Below are positions 23,495 to 34,185 of a DNA stretch of 64,000 bases, in pieces. The stretch covers positions 1,426,001-1,490,000 of the forward strand of contig CP087212.1 in NCBI GenBank assembly GCA_020912385.1. The letters are read 5' to 3'. The DNA is from Neofusicoccum parvum. Taxonomy: Eukaryota; Ascomycota; Dothideomycetes; Botryosphaeriales; Botryosphaeriaceae. Each line of letters begins with the position of its first letter. Within the stretch, counting starts at the first letter, position 1. A program made the position numbers and the translations under genes. The notes below the pieces were generated by a model. It was not told the origin of the DNA. It saw nothing but the letters and a program-made list of their open reading frames with translations, and ran no database searches.

Positions 23495-25691
23495 TTACAC
23501 CTTCACCCACCCAAACTCCCCCTTGCCATCTCCCCAGTAGTTCTTCCCCTCGGGAAACTCGCCCTCCCTCTTCTTCTCCTCGAACAACCGCTCGACCAGC
23601 TCTCTTCGTCTGCCCATGCCCTCCCTCACGGTAAGCTGGAACTCAAACGGCTTTGGCTTCGCGATGAGCAAGTGCGTGTAGTCCAGCGTGGGGTCGACCG
23701 CCTGCTTCGCCTTCTTGACCGCCTTCTCCACGAATGACTTCTGCTCCTGCTCCTTCTCCCACGCCTCGTGCGCAACCGCGTCGGCGCCGCGGATGGGCCA
23801 TGCGCCCGGCGCCTTCTCCGCCGCGACGGGCGAGAGCAGCGTCTCGGCCGCTTCGGCTGCAGCGGTCTGCTCGGCGGCGGCCGCCGCGGCGTACTCGGTG
23901 CTGGTAGCGACGACGGCGTCGTCGCCCGGCCTAAGGCGGGGGGAGCCCTGCGCCGTGCCAATCACGCTGTCGTTGCGGGCGGCGTCGACGCCTGATGCGT
24001 AGACGCCCGTGCTCAGCTCCTCGCTCGAGATGCTGGCTTTTTCGTTGGTGCCGTAGGCGGTGCCGATGGGAGAGGTGGGTGTCTTCTCGGCCGCGGCGGT
24101 GGGCGCGGAGCCGGTCTTCCTGATGTCGAAGAGCCAGGCGAGCGCGCCAAGCCCGATGAACAGGTCCTCGTCCGCGACTTGCTGGCCCTGGCACAGGCGG
24201 CGGCCGTAGCCGAATTGCGTGATGTTGATGATGCTGGGGTGCTCGGTCAGGGGCTCGCGGTAGGAGGGGTAGGAGGAATCGAGCCAGCGCATCGGGTTGA
24301 ATGTGTCGGGGTCAGGGAAAAGTTCAGGGTCGCGGGCGATAGCCCTGTTGGGGGTTCGTCAGTGATCTGCGGGGTTTGACGATATGGGATTGGGGATGAT
24401 TCTGTGCTTACCATTCAAGAGGATGCATGACACTGCCGGCGGGGATGTGGTAGCCGTTGTACTCGTCGTCTTGGATGAGGAAATGTGGGATGCCAGTCGG
24501 GACGGGAGGACGCCAGCGCATGACCTCACGGATGAAGGCGCGCAGGACTGGGAGATTAGGCCTGTCGTCGGCACGTGGGAGTCGGTCGCCGCAGACACGG
24601 TCCAGCTCCTCGTGCAGGATCGGCAGGTATTGGGGGTAGTGGCACATGGCGAGACAGAATGTCTGCATGGGCGCTGCGATGGTAAGAGCACCAGCGATTC
24701 CGTGCATTCCGACGCAGAAGGCACCCTCGAGGTCGTAGCTGAAGTCCCACTTGTCCCACGTGTTCTGTAAGGTCTGCATCCAACTGGGAGCGGCGCGCTT
24801 CTCGGCCATGTCCTGCTTGACTTGGTTCTGCATGATCTCGAACCAGCGGCGCTCGGTCCGTTGCCTCTTGCGCTCCCAGGCCTTGACGGGCGACAGCCAG
24901 TCCGGTAGGCTCATAACGAAGGGAATTTTGTTGGCAAGATGGCCGGTTGGCGAAACAGAAATGAGAAGTTCACGGGCGCGCTGCTTGAGCTCGTCACTAC
25001 CCTCAGCATGGCCCCAGGCCAGCCGGCATGTGACGCGCGAGATGAAGGACTCCAACGCGTGGTTATACTTGTGGGGCTCCTCGATAAGCTCCTTAAGGAG
25101 GCGGATAGACTCGAGCTCGGGGTAGTTGTAGAAGGTGTTCAGTTTCGACTCGCGCATGATATATGTTGCGACCTTCCTCTGCCTCGACCAGTGCGCTGTG
25201 GGAAGTCAGTATACAGGACGTGAGAAGTGGCGCTGAACTCACGGTTCTTGCTCATCAGCGGCAGATACTCTGCACTTGTCCGGTTGTCATGCAACAGTGC
25301 CGGGATATGTGGGCGGTCCGAGTATATCGCACTCTTCTTCGAGAGGAGGTCGCGCGCGATGGCATCGGTCGAGATCCAGACATGGTTGCTGCCTGCAAGA
25401 TCAACCTGGTATATCGGGCCATATTCCTTGGACCATTCATAGAATTTAATGTAGCTGTTCTGTTCGGGGACGTCCGGTACTGAACCGAGAACCGGGTAGC
25501 CTGCAGAGCTTGTCAACGGGTTGAACTTTGCGGAGGCCTGTGGGAGCTTGAACGGAGCTAGACCAACCTTTCGGGCCCGGGAGGGGCTTCAAGCCCTTGG
25601 GTATCTTGGGTTTCGCAGTGAAAAAGGCAACTTTAATTAATGCAAGCAAGCCGACGATGCCAAAAGCAGTAAGTAGAGTGAGGAATGCCAT
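23495..25691 (-). CDS. Cytochrome P450 monooxygenase with C-terminal Ala-rich insertion
   Basis: Exons 25691-25568, 25500-25243, 25195-24412 and 24344-23495 give 671 residues (introns 67, 47 and 67 nt). It has an N-terminal ER anchor (about 5-25), the proline hinge PLPGPKGYPVLGS, helix C HWSRQRK, ExxR as EVMR (351-354), the PERF-like FNPMRW, and the heme loop FGYGRRLCQGQ with ligand Cys440. These features mark a class II microsomal P450 that uses NADPH-P450 reductase. It looks like the OrdA/PatH-type fungal branch; the substrate is unknown. Two oddities are seen. The I-helix reads AGALT (295-299), lacking the acid of AGxD/ET. Between FDIRK (465) and YTHLLIAKP (611) lie ~143 extra Ala/Glu/Ser-rich residues, where relatives have a short loop. 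No good splice pair removes the insertion. Confidence 0.9.
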
Positions 25692-25870
25692 GCTGAAGGA
25701 AAAGATAGGCTTCGCGCCCAGAAAATGGTAGAAAGGGAGGACAGGTCAGGACAGGGGATGACGGGTCACTAGGCGACACAAAAGGGATGGAAGCGTAATG
25801 GATTATATGGAGGAGGGTTGAAAGAGAGGGCTAGCACGTGTGACACGCGTGGAAGGAGTCAGTAATTTGG

Positions 25871-25878
25871 TATAAATA
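25871..25878 (-). promoter_or_regulatory. Possible TATA-like element upstream of the P450
   Basis: TATAAATA on the + strand (TATTTATA on the P450 strand) lies about 180 bases before the P450 ATG and is the only TATA-like motif there. The orientation is ambiguous and there is no + strand gene for it, so the assignment is tentative. Confidence 0.3.
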
Positions 25879-26337
25879 TCAGCGCCGATACTGTGGCTCG
25901 GACTTTCGGGATCCCCCAAGGGCTTGGTAGGCTACTGGCGGGCTCTCTGACCGCAGAACAGGCGCATGGCATGGATTTGGGTGCGTCTGTCTCGTCAAGG
26001 TCTCACCATTTCGGGGGAAGCGCCGCGGTGAGCAAGGCAACCAGGACAAGCTTGGCCATCGCATCACTTCAGCTTAGAGCAGGTGCTCCGCCCCGCGACC
26101 CGAAGTCCGGGCTACTTCGAGGGTGGTCGGTGAGAGGTGGAAAGCACCAGCGCTGAGTGAGAGGATCTGCAGGCCCAGCAGGGGTGTCAACGACTGCAGA
26201 AACGTTTCACTGTCAGCGCTTGCCGCCGTTCCCTGTCACACAGCCCAATGCGCGTGCGCCCAAATGCCGAAAGCAATTTTGATACCGCCATGGCTGCTGG
26301 ACGGCGTCCCGTCGAGGTGCACAGATGAGTGACGTGG

Positions 26338-26382
26338 GCTGGCGCTGGGCTGGTGCTGGGCTGGTGCTGGGCTGGCGCTGGA
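26338..26382. repeat. GCTGGTGCTGG short tandem repeat
   Basis: About four imperfect copies of a 10-11-bp unit (gctggcgctgg / gctggtgctgg) lie head to tail in gene-free GC-rich DNA. Confidence 0.7.
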
Positions 26383-29300
26383 CGCACAACGGCGGCAGAC
26401 CGGCAGACGCGCGTGTTGTGTGCTCGGCAGTCGATACTTGGCTCTTAGCTGGCGCCGCAGCCGAGAGCAAGAGCGGTAGAGACGTGGAGGTGGAGGGCGG
26501 GCGCAGCTGGCGCTGGCTGGGGGATGTGCGCGGTTGGGAGGCGGGCGCGGCGCTAGGCCCTGGGCGGCATGGTGAGCGAGTGCGGAGAGCCGACGTCAAG
26601 TCCGGCTGCTCGCCGCCGCCAACTCCACACCACCCGCACACCACCCAGCGGGCGCTTGTCCTGTCAACCACGCTTCGGCCGACGCGTCTGGGTACTTCGC
26701 CTGGCTGGCTACACCGGCGCCTGCCTGCCCAGCCCGCCTATTCGCAGCCCGCGTCCGGGCGTCATCGCACAACCACGCCCGGCGGGCCAGCCTTCCCTCC
26801 ACTGCACTTTCAGCTTCCAGAATATTCGTGCTCTCCTCGTGGCTCTGCACTGTGGAATGCGCCAGGCTCCTGCCGACGTACCACCACAGCAGCTCTGCCC
26901 GCCTGATGTGCATCGGTGCCTGCTGATCGCCTTCCCGGATCGGAAACTGGCAAAGCACTTTATCGAAGGATTCCTCTGCTCCTGTGGCAGTTGGCAGCAG
27001 TCGCCTCGGCCGAGCGCACTCGGTTGGCACTTATCGCGCATCGGCGTGCCCGGCACGTTGTCGTGTTGACGGACTTTATGCGCGGAATCTAGGCGGGAGG
27101 CGTAGATCCACCCGCCTGCCACTTAATCATCTTTCAGCCGCCCACAAGGCTCGTGCAAGCTCCCGCTTATTTCCACGTACTTGATACCGCCATACGTCAC
27201 ACGGCCCTGCGTCCCATCCTGCCCGCCCGGATCCTGTTCAGCCACTTACACATCCTCGTCACGCCGGTACCTACCATTGTGCTCTTTGTTTCCGCATGGT
27301 GCTGGCCACCCATCTAAGAGTGCGATGTGAGCCGCTCCTTACTCAGTCAATTACAGAGGGAGAAATGCGGATCTCCAACGTGTGGCTTACTCAGAGCTCG
27401 CGGTGTATGTGGCTGATCGGGGTGGCGATGCACATCCTCGCCTGTAGCAGCTTAGACTGCTGCACAATACTCGTCCTCCGGATCCCCTCAGTCTGGCTCA
27501 CGAGACCCTTGATTGTCGCAACTTAATCGCGCGATGGATTCTCCAGTCACAGTATTTTGCTTCTGCGTGCCGCCTCGAAAAGGGGCCAACTGCCAAAATG
27601 TCGGGGTGCTACCTGCTTCAAGCGGCCCTGCTTGGAATACCAACCTTATCGCTGCTGATCCAGCCTAAGTCAGAAACACGCGGTAGCCTGGTTCCTCAGT
27701 GGAGACCGAACTGGGGGCCGCCCAGATACGATTATCTCAGATACGTCCAAGAATAGGATGAGAATCTATTCATCGCTCATCCACCACTCGGGACCTACCG
27801 AGCTTCGTCCCGCGGACCTGGGTTTTGTCCACCTGTCGCCATCGGCCAGGTGGATCTGGTCGAAAGATGTCTGTCGATATGTCAGCCCCAAGTGTGAAAC
27901 ACGTCAGCTTCTAGACCATCGCTTGCAGTGTCGCAACCTGTACCTTCCCTTGCCCAGGATCGCCCCTACACTCTGGGGTTGCTTGCACGGGAAACTTGAT
28001 CGCCCGACCGGCCCTTCTCCACAGCGTCGGCGTGCTTGTGGTGTGACTCTTTCTCCACTATTACGCGGCAGGTCGGCTTGAGCCGGTTGGTTCAAAGGCT
28101 GGGTCGATCGACAACGGGACCTAACGATGATCGCGAAATTTTGGTAACCATACAAAAGCTTAGCTAACAAGGCGAATGCACCATGGCGGATTCTCGGATT
28201 CTCGCCACGACACTGGGCGCCAATGTCCAACTTCGCATTTTCGCTGTTGTTTTGTCCACATGCCCAAATCCGCCTGCTCTACGGCACTAGTTCTGCCATC
28301 GAGGTTTCATCGCTTGTACCTCTTGTGTACTTCCCTCCTTAGCGCCAAACGTCATGATTTGGGGTGGACGGTGATGCAAGATTCGGGCGATACCAAGGTA
28401 TGCCATTGAACTGGTTGTCAGGAATCGTTACCACGGCTGGTGAGAACCAATGGCTAAGCTATACCTCCCCCTCTACATACACAATTTCTCAATCATGTTC
28501 CCGCGGACGCTACTCCGCCCCGCCAATTAACGAGTTCCCTTGAGTCTCACTAGTTCAGCATTTCCGACCTGCGTTATCTTTGGCGGTGCTCACTCAAATC
28601 ATTGCAAGCCACCTCGTGGGTGTCGTGACTGCGGGAAGGTTCTCGTCCCTTCTAGCCCTTTTTTATCTATCACGGCGGTGCGTACCGGTCCACATCAATA
28701 ACTCGGCATGCGCTAGAAAAGTAAGCTGGAAGGCAAACTGTATCGTTGGCTGTCGTTGGTTAAGATTTCTGTCGGCCTGTTTGCTTTTGGCAGGTGGTGC
28801 TCGTGCGAGAGCAGCTGAATTCTCCGAATTACTTCGCGCATGCATGCTGCAGCCACCGGGCCTTAGGTTTCCTGGGGCTGACTGTAGCACGGAAAGTACG
28901 TATATGCAGCTGCCCGGATCGGCTGCGTTCCGGCTTCCGAGAACGAACTGTGGAGAGCCTGTGAGCTATGGCTGCCTACAAATTCGTGCGAGAGGCTTTA
29001 GCATTTGCTACATTGGGTCGGTTTTTAATTTGGTGTGAAGCTTTGGTCCCTGTATGATGTATCATTTGAGGGCTCGTAAGAAAATCAATGGAGCCATTGA
29101 TTCAACATTGACCAAGGTACACGAGCGTTTGAAATGCATCGGCTTATACTTCCACCAGATAACTGAAAAATCCACAGCATTGAGATCCTTCTAAGTAGAA
29201 CTAAATGACACTGAGATGATACACAGTGCTCTGCATTTGTCTCCCGCACAGTTCAACAATCCCTCCCTTTCCTCATCGTCATCATTTCAAATACTGATAT

Positions 29301-30628
29301 GTGACATCGCTATTCATTGGTCGCCTTCACTATCACACTTTAGAGCATGCCAGCATCAAGCCTTGCCGCACTAAAGCCTGTCCGAGTCGATGAGACCAGC
29401 AAAACCCCGACAACGCGCCAGTCTCCAACCACTCCGTGTCTATATCCCCCCACAGTTTCTCTAACCATGTTTAAATTATTCAACATGGTCAATTCCCTGC
29501 AGATGAGAAAGTTTCAGCGCTACGGAACACGAAAAGATGAATCCAAGCCGTAAAGCACAGAGCCAAGCCTCAATCCGGACGCACATGCCTATCCCCTGTC
29601 ACAAGGCCTCAGGCCCGAGAGCCGCATCCATGACACAGATCGGCTCTCCCATTCAGCCGCCACCGGTGACGCGAAGTCCGAAACCCGGACCTCCTGTTCG
29701 CTCGCAGTTCATGGCGGAATGCGCCGGCAGCTTACACCGGTCTGAGAGGTACATACGTGTTAAAGGTGTTTATCTGCCAACTGAGTTGTAGAACCTACGC
29801 TGACTTACTCGCCTTCAAAAGATCAGAGAAGCTCATGGATGCGAAATAACCACCAATCATTTTAGATTTAGTCACACGTTGTGTCTCTTTGTCGAGATCA
29901 GCAGAAGCTTTCGACTGCGGCGACTATTCTGAAGAGCTTAAACCCGCACCTAGTCCTCAGCTTCTTCTTTAACGGTGCAGGAACTCGTCCTTGGACATTG
30001 AGATGACTTTGAATATTATCATACTGGAGTTGGAGAAGCGGTAGGCATAAAATTAACAATTACGGTCCTTGCTGTGGCAAGCGGGCGGTAAGCTTTTCTA
30101 AGTCTTGTCAAGCAAACCCAGGGGGTAATAGTGATGAACAATGATACATAATGATGTGGAAGGCATTCATACCTCTAGGACGATGGCCTCCGTTTCACAC
30201 GACTAGAAATTACCAATAGGTATATACTATGTTTATCTCATCTAGAAAACCAAAACAAGGACAAACGATGGGGAGAATATCATGGGTCAGGAGAGCCTGA
30301 AAGTAAGGCAAAATCTTGCCGCATCAGCCATCTGCAGATGGCACCTCCATGTACTGTAACAGACGTGAGCTCGACACCTGAGAGTTTCGAGGATGTCTTA
30401 CTGTCAATTAGGATGCCACATGGCCACACGGCTGGCGTCCACCAAAATGGTAATAAAAGCAGCAAAATCCTGATCAGGTGAAAAGTGTTTAATTACTAGC
30501 AAACACATCATGACCTAAACCCACAGTTAACCCAATCCCAACAACGCCGCATTGAAGCTCAGACCAGCAGAACACCGTAACCGTGCTACTCTTCACGTCC
30601 CTCCATTGTTTCCGTCCCATTTCCTACC

Positions 30629-32341
30629 TCATCCCTGCGACCTGATCCCCTCTTTCAACGCACTGCCATTCTCCTCGCCCAAGTGCCCCAGCAGGAAACT
30701 CCGCTTGAAGTACTCATTCGGATGCAGAATGGTGTCCATCTCCGCAGCGCCCCACGTCCCCTCATCCTTTACCTTCTTAATTTCGCCCTTATGCTTCCAC
30801 TCGAACACGCGGTTGCACGCGATGTGATACCGCTGCCTCTTCACGTCCTCGCGCACCTCCTTCAGCGTCTGCTGGTCGTTGACGCCCGTCTGCTGCAGCA
30901 TCGAGACCAAATTCTCCGGCGCGAAGCTGCGGTACGGGCAGCCGTGCGTCTGGCCGGGACCCGGCAGCGGCTCAGTGGTGAGCTTCTGGCACGAGTACGG
31001 CGTGTAGCCGCGGCCGCGGCGGTTGGCGTCGCCGCCGACGTCGCCGTAGGCGTGTCGAACGTTGTAGCGGTACTCCTTGTTGAACTTCTCGTCCGTGATG
31101 AGCTTGAAGCTACGCCGCCAAAAGATTAGGCACTCCTCCAGGCTGACCCCGATGCCCTTGAGGAACAACGTGTACTGCAGGCGTCCGAAGTGCTTGAGGT
31201 GCGAGTTCTGACGGAGTGTGCGGTGCAGGTGCTGCATGCAGAGCGGGAAATGCTGTGAGAGGGCGTCGACGGAGGCGGCGGTCGGCGCGGAGAGGCCATC
31301 GATGGATGAGTCGGAGGAGTAGGTGGTGTCTGGGGCGGTGAAGTTGTTCGAGAGATGGGAGAGGATCGGGGAGAGGCGGTCATCTTCGTCGAGACGGGGA
31401 AGAGCGCGGGATGTAAGCTGTATATGATGTCAGTATCTGGGTTCATGTCACGAGGAAGAGGTCGCGGAAAAACTCACCTCTAATGCCTCATCCAATCTTC
31501 TTGTGAACTCGGCCACGACCAAGCTCGATTGCTCCCTCACGGGCACATATGCCACACCCCTCTTGATCAGCACCTTCCTGGTCTCCACCAGCTCCGGCAC
31601 TTTCTCCCAGTCCACCTTGAACCAGCCCTCCTCCTCTGCCCTTTTCCCAAAACCAGCCGTTGCGTTAATCAAGTCCTGACCGAGCTCCTTCTTCTCCTCA
31701 TCAGACACTCTCTCCCACTCGCCGCCCATGTCCAGCGAGTCCACAAAATCGCGGCGCTCGCTCGCGTTGTCGTCACGCCAGCGCAGGCGGAACAGCGCCG
31801 TTTCGAGGCGTGCGAAGCGGCGGCGCAGGTCCTCGGTGGCTGAGAAGGCGAGGCGCAGGATGAAGTGCGAGTAGTGGTCCTTCTTGCGCTCCGCGTCCAG
31901 TTGCGAGCTGCGGCTGCTATTGCTGTTTAACGGAAGGTGCTTTTCGAGGATCGGCGCCATGTACGATGCGGTCTCTTCGGGCGAGCGGTTGCGGAAGCTG
32001 CAAGCTTCAAGTTCGGATAGGACTGTATTGTAGCTAGGTCAGTGATCTGTTCGGCTTGGTTTGGTTCACAATATCGCGACATGACGCGCGCATTTGCGGG
32101 GTTTGCGCTGTTCTTCAAGCGCGTGAGAAGTGAGATGGCAGTGGAGCTCACCCTTCAGTCGCGCGATTGCCCATTCCTCAAACTCCTCAAGCGTGATCTC
32201 TGCCGTCGGCGGCAGGGTGTAGAAGTTCAGCCTGTGCTTGTACTCCTGCTCCCTCCATTTTGGCGCGGCGAATTGGCGTTTCCTGTGATCGAGGTCTGCG
32301 CGCCGTTTCGGGTCAATGCGAGTGAACGACGTGCGCTGCAT
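30629..32341 (-). CDS. pri2: DNA primase large subunit (Pri2/PriL)
   Basis: Exons 32341-32152, 32022-31478 and 31417-30629 give 507 residues (introns 129 and 60 nt). The protein is the regulatory subunit of eukaryotic primase in the DNA polymerase alpha complex, which makes the RNA primers for replication. The N-terminus (YKHRLNFYTLPPTAEITLEE, then FEEWAIARLKVLSELEACS across the first join) is typical of Pri2. The C-terminal domain keeps all four cysteines that hold the 4Fe-4S cluster: Cys305 (HFPLC), Cys388 (YTPYSC), Cys405 (THGC) and Cys446 (HIAC). GRGYTPYSCQKL and HGCPYRSF are family hallmarks. Length agrees with yeast Pri2 (528). The 3' end lies in gene-free DNA. It and the next three genes form a compact housekeeping block. 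Confidence 0.95.
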
Positions 32342-32647
32342 CTTGCTGAAGTGCTGACAGGACCACTAGCGCAGTGGCAGAGAGAAAGGCGGCGATTTCT
32401 GGTTGTTCTGCGGCGGTGGAGGGTGGGACGCGGAGTTGCAGCGCGGGCTCCCAGATTGTTGCGGGCGGCGCGCCGGGAGACGCGAGGCGCGTTCGCGTCG
32501 TGACATGGGCGCCACGGGCCCCAGCCAATGACCGGCGTGCATACAGTAAGGCCGAGGTCGATGCCCCAGGCACCCATTTGCATTCTATCGCTATCTACCT
32601 TCTCTCCTTCTCTCTACCTTCTAGCGTCTACTGTCGCGCAAACCGAT

Positions 32648-33918
32648 CTACCCAAGCAAATCGCCAAGAGAGTCTGCGTAATATGCGGGCTTCACGCCTG
32701 TTCCATCGCCTTCGCCCAAGAAGTCTTCCTTCTTACTAACTCCAGTCAGCACAGCAAGCGTGCCGCCCAGCTTGCCCTCGATGCCGAACTGGATGTCGGT
32801 GTTCAGTCGGTCACCGACCATGCACGTCCTGCTGCGGTCGAAATGGAACTTGCCTTCCACCGCGTCCAGCATGGCCTGGCTTGGCTTGCCCAGAGACAGC
32901 GGCTGCTTGCCAATCGCAGTGACCAGCGGTGCGCCAACCGAGCCAGCGCCCGGGAAGAGCGTCTTCGCGTTGGGAAGTGTAGAGTCCGTGTTCGTTGCCA
33001 GGAACAACGCTCCCTTCCTTAAGTACGCGAATGCCAGCGAGTACTTCAGGTAGTTCACGTGGAAATCAAGACCTGCGAGAACCACACCGACCTCCGGATC
33101 CAGCGCAGATCCATCCGCAATGGCGTCGAAGTCGGACTGCTGGAGGTCGCGCCTGAGGTTGGGGTCTGTGCCGCCAATGAAGGGCACATTCTCGGCCCGC
33201 AGTTCCTGCTCAATGCCAGACTCGCCGAGAACGAAGACCTTGCTCTTGCCCGCGGGCAACTTGAGGATGCGTGAAATGTAGACCGCGGCGCTGTATGCTG
33301 AACCGAAGACCTCCTCCTATAATAATGCAGCCAGGTGTAAGCAGAAGCGCTGGCTGAGAGCGACTGTGCTAGCCAATGCGAGGGGTGTCCATACCACTTG
33401 AGCGGGGATGCCGAGCTTGTCGAACTTTTGCTTGTAGTCCGCGCGACTCTTGGTGCTGTTGTTGGTGACGAAGACGAGCTGCTTGCCTGAAACGCTCGTG
33501 AGCCCTCACCCCCCTCACCCCCCTCACCCTTGGTGGTCGCAAGGCGATGAGTGTCCACTTACCCTTACTCCTCAACATCTCCAGCGTCTCCGGAACGCGG
33601 GGATAGAGGTGATCGCCAGACCATAGCACGCCTATCCTTCATGTACAATCAGCCGCCATATCCGCACTCTTCCCGTGGTCCTCCGGGCTGTTTCGCCATG
33701 TATTACGGTCGCCGGACTTATGCGACTATGCGCGAGGGGAATGTATACGTGGATCGGGGTGGAGGCGTACCATCGCAGTCAAACAAGAAAGTCTGCAAGG
33801 TGGGTCAGTCTTGGAATGCGACGCGGGGTATGGAGAGCGAAGTCGGGCTCACATCGAACTTGCCGAGGAACTCCTCGATGGCGGGCTTGTCGCCGCTCAG
33901 GTGCTTTGGCTCTCCCAT
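32648..33918 (-). CDS. HAD-family p-nitrophenyl/phosphoglycolate phosphatase, PHO13-type
   Basis: Exons 33918-33853, 33792-33771, 33631-33563, 33486-33395 and 33316-32648 give 305 residues. The second exon is only 22 nt and encodes the catalytic heart, TFLFDCD. This is a HAD hydrolase of subfamily IIA. Motif I is DCDGVLWSG (nucleophile Asp27, acid Asp29), motif II is FVTNNSTKS (Thr60), motif III is the Lys in LGKPSQAMLD, and motif IV is MVGDRLNTDIQFG. Yeast Pho13 and mammalian PGP remove toxic side products such as 2-phosphoglycolate, and the same metabolite-repair role is inferred. Introns are 60, 139, 76 and 78 nt, so more than a quarter of the locus is spliced out. Intron 3 carries a 3x9-bp G-rich repeat. 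The start ATG 33918 gives MGEPKHLSGDKP. Confidence 0.93.
33503..33529 (-). repeat. 3 x 9-bp G-rich repeat inside an intron
   Basis: Three perfect copies of GGGTGAGGG (minus strand) lie in intron 3 of the PHO13-type gene, near its 3' end. The G-runs could fold as a quadruplex, and each unit contains a GGTGAG string that looks like a 5' splice site. Confidence 0.85.
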
Positions 33919-34185
33919 CTTCAGGGCCTGTGTGAGAGATGTCGTGTGGGATGCGGTGAAGAAAACAGTTGAAGATGGCGGCTGAGATGGTGACTGGATG
34001 GTGGGGCTGACGCATGAGATCTGACGTTCGCCGGAATTGCACCGGAGATACCGGAGAATTGAAATAGGAAGGGTCTGCTACAGCGTCCACCAGGATGAGG
34101 GTAGATGGTTTATGTACTTTTTTTGCTCCCATGCTCCAATATACAAGCTATCTTACATGAGTGACTTCATACATGCAAGCCGTGA

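Larger units (their letters stand above)
25692..30628. other. Large gene-free spacer
   Basis: About 4.9 kb lie between the P450 start and the primase stop. 25.7-25.9 kb is the P450 5' flank, with a CACGTG site near 25840 and TATAAATA at 25871. 26.1-27.1 kb is GC-rich with simple repeats. 27.1-29.0 kb is mixed. 29.0-30.6 kb is AT-rich. No protein with domains or consistent splicing was found in any frame. It may contain eroded elements too degraded to name. Confidence 0.5.

Noticed and set aside
19737..25691. Secondary-metabolite gene cluster around the P450
   Set aside because: No backbone synthase, prenyltransferase or pathway regulator is present within 20 kb on either side; only the decayed acyltransferase at 40 kb could hint at one.
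28580..29038. A 152-codon + strand frame beginning MAVLTQIIASH
   Set aside because: Composition is scattered, with no topology or domain and no continuation; looks like chance.
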